Shown: positions 5,624-6,531 of the stretch, in pieces
How positions within the stretch are numbered: the first letter of the stretch is position 1
How the letters are laid out: each line of letters opens with the position of its first letter
NCBI GenBank assembly: GCA_030640695.1
Contig: DAOWIX010000137.1
Location: forward strand, 1-6,531
Source of the DNA: Deltaproteobacteria bacterium
GTDB lineage: Bacteria > Desulfobacterota > Anaeroferrophillalia > Anaeroferrophillales > Tharpellaceae
Direction: 5' to 3'
DNA length: 6,531 nucleotides
Notes under the pieces: model-generated
Seen by the model: only the letters and a program-made list of their open reading frames with translations
Told to the model about the DNA's origin: nothing
The model's database searches: none
Translations under genes and position numbers: made by a program

Positions 5624-6531
5624 CTATCGTCTCTCGGCTTCCACATGTTGTTCAATAATCCTTATAAAATCGATCTCCGCATGCTGGTGATGCTCCACCG
5701 TAGAAGGATTGTCAAGAGACCCAAATTGCTGGTGAAATGAAATTCCTTCTAAGTAAAGAGGTTCAGGTATTGCTATGCCGCAATTTTGAAAAATTCTATA
5801 AATGTTCTCCACCATGATCACCCCGAGGTCAAAACTATAGACAGCATCTTTGGGCCCCAAATATACACTCTGTTCATCCGTGCTGATTTGAATACTAAGT
5901 TCGTTATTGAATGCCAATCTCAGAAACTGCCAGGCAGTAGTGTACCCTTCCCAAGCAGGAGGTTGCACGTTTATTGAAAGATCGTCTATCTTGTACTGAA
6001 GATAGGTGTTGGGGGTAATGGGTAAACCGGTCAGGTTACTTGATCTACTGAATCGGGCTGTATCATGGTTTATAAATCTTACATTATCTTTAATGAGAAT
6101 GCCATTCTCTACTACATTAGTGCCTTCTCCGTTATCAGGGTCTTCAGCTTCAACTGTATGAACCCATGGTGCTTTGGGATCTTCCTCTGATAATGGGGGA
6201 TCTCCATCCAAACCGTTTTTCCACTCTTCGTTAAACAGGACAGCATCATCTCCGAACGTAAATGATTTACCGATTACGGCACCGGCTTCGTTTCCTAGAG
6301 TACCATTAAAGGTAAGGATACACTTGGCGGATTCATAGTTCTCTATAGGGACAGGCTCGGTGAGTGTGAATAGAACTTGTAATCTTTCACCCTCATATTG
6401 AAGTTCCCCACTGGCGATATTATTGGATCTAACAGATATATCCTCACTACCATCAGGATTGCCCCCTGTAGGAGTGTAACGGATAAGCACGGAGAAGGAA
6501 CCGTCTGACATTACATCTTGGCAAGATGTAA
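5624..6531 (-). CDS. Probable lipoprotein of unknown function, beta-rich (5'-partial)
   Basis: The minus-strand frame ends at TAG 5624-5626 and is open to the window edge, so the start lies outside. ATG 6511 gives 295 residues but has no ribosome binding site. The codons before it read x-T-S-C-Q-D-V, where x ends in TT (F, L, I or V). This matches a lipobox with C at 6523-6521, and Gln at +2 would favour the outer membrane. Numbering from ATG 6511, the mature part is acidic and beta-rich: a strand-like region with L-T-F-N-G-T-L-G-N-E-A-G-A-V-I-G-K (66-82), an acidic linker (101-127) and a second beta-rich region (about 136-295) resembling a jelly-roll or lectin-like fold in pattern only. I do not recognise the family and see no catalytic motif. 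The base composition looks more AT-rich than the hydrogenase genes, which may reflect transfer. Confidence 0.6.
   Translation of the reverse strand, partial: TSCQDVMSDGSFSVLIRYTPTGGNPDGSEDISVRSNNIASGELQYEGERLQVLFTLTEPVPIENYESAKCILTFNGTLGNEAGAVIGKSFTFGDDAVLFNEEWKNGLDGDPPLSEEDPKAPWVHTVEAEDPDNGEGTNVVENGILIKDNVRFINHDTARFSRSSNLTGLPITPNTYLQYKIDDLSINVQPPAWEGYTTAWQFLRLAFNNELSIQISTDEQSVYLGPKDAVYSFDLGVIMVENIYRIFQNCGIAIPEPLYLEGISFHQQFGSLDNPSTVEHHQHAEIDFIRIIEQHVEAERR
6511..6531. repeat. Perfect 10-1-10 palindrome at the window edge
   Basis: TTACATCTTG (6511-6520) and CAAGATGTAA (6522-6531) are exact reverse complements around one G (6521). It overlaps the predicted lipobox codons of the minus-strand gene. 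It may be a chance coding palindrome, a regulator site, or a fold-back artefact at a contig end. Confidence 0.6.

Overview
The window looks like a piece of a Gram-negative, anaerobic or microaerophilic bacterium, most likely a deltaproteobacterium of the Desulfuromonas/Geobacter type (Desulfobacterota). This is inferred from a selenoprotein, a membrane-bound group 1 [NiFe]-hydrogenase locus and large exported beta-rich proteins. No rRNA or marker gene is present to confirm it. No CRISPR array, tRNA, insertion sequence or phage gene was seen.

Left part (1-2271, plus strand): one long open frame, entering from outside the window, encodes an exported multidomain protein. It has LVIVD-type repeats, an ASPM/SPD2/Hydin-like Ig domain, a thioredoxin/redoxin domain and a C-terminal beta-rich domain. 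An in-frame TGA (1282-1284) sits exactly where the first redox cysteine belongs (W-TGA-P-A-C). It is followed at 1290-1317 by a stable hairpin with a GGUC apical loop, the form of a bacterial SECIS element. I read TGA as selenocysteine, so ordinary gene calling would wrongly split this gene in two. A 16-bp perfect hairpin (2297-2337) closes the unit.

Middle (2272-5476, plus strand): a 346-bp intergenic region carries a good sigma70-type promoter (2479-2506) with an upstream repeat of its -35 region and a leader hairpin. It drives a hydrogenase operon: small subunit, large subunit, cytochrome b (hyaC), maturation protease (hyaD) and nickel-insertion protein (hypA). The structural genes are broken. 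The first 69 codons of the small subunit, up to the Tat signal, are joined out of frame to the C-terminal two thirds of the large subunit, at an 8-base sequence that fits both genes. Roughly 1.5 kb is estimated to be missing. This is either a microhomology deletion in the genome or an assembly collapse. hyaC, hyaD and hypA look intact.

Right part (5477-6531): a 147-bp convergent intergenic region with inverted repeats is followed by a minus-strand gene running off the window. It encodes a beta-rich exported protein of unknown function, probably a lipoprotein, since the codons at the window edge read x-T-S-C with x being L, I, V or F. A perfect 10-1-10 palindrome lies at the very edge.

If whole, the hydrogenase would oxidise H2 at the outer face of the cytoplasmic membrane and pass electrons through HyaC to quinone. 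HyaD and HypA mature the large subunit. The selenoprotein is probably an extracytoplasmic thiol/selenol oxidoreductase. No direct link to the hydrogenase can be shown beyond adjacency and shared strand.
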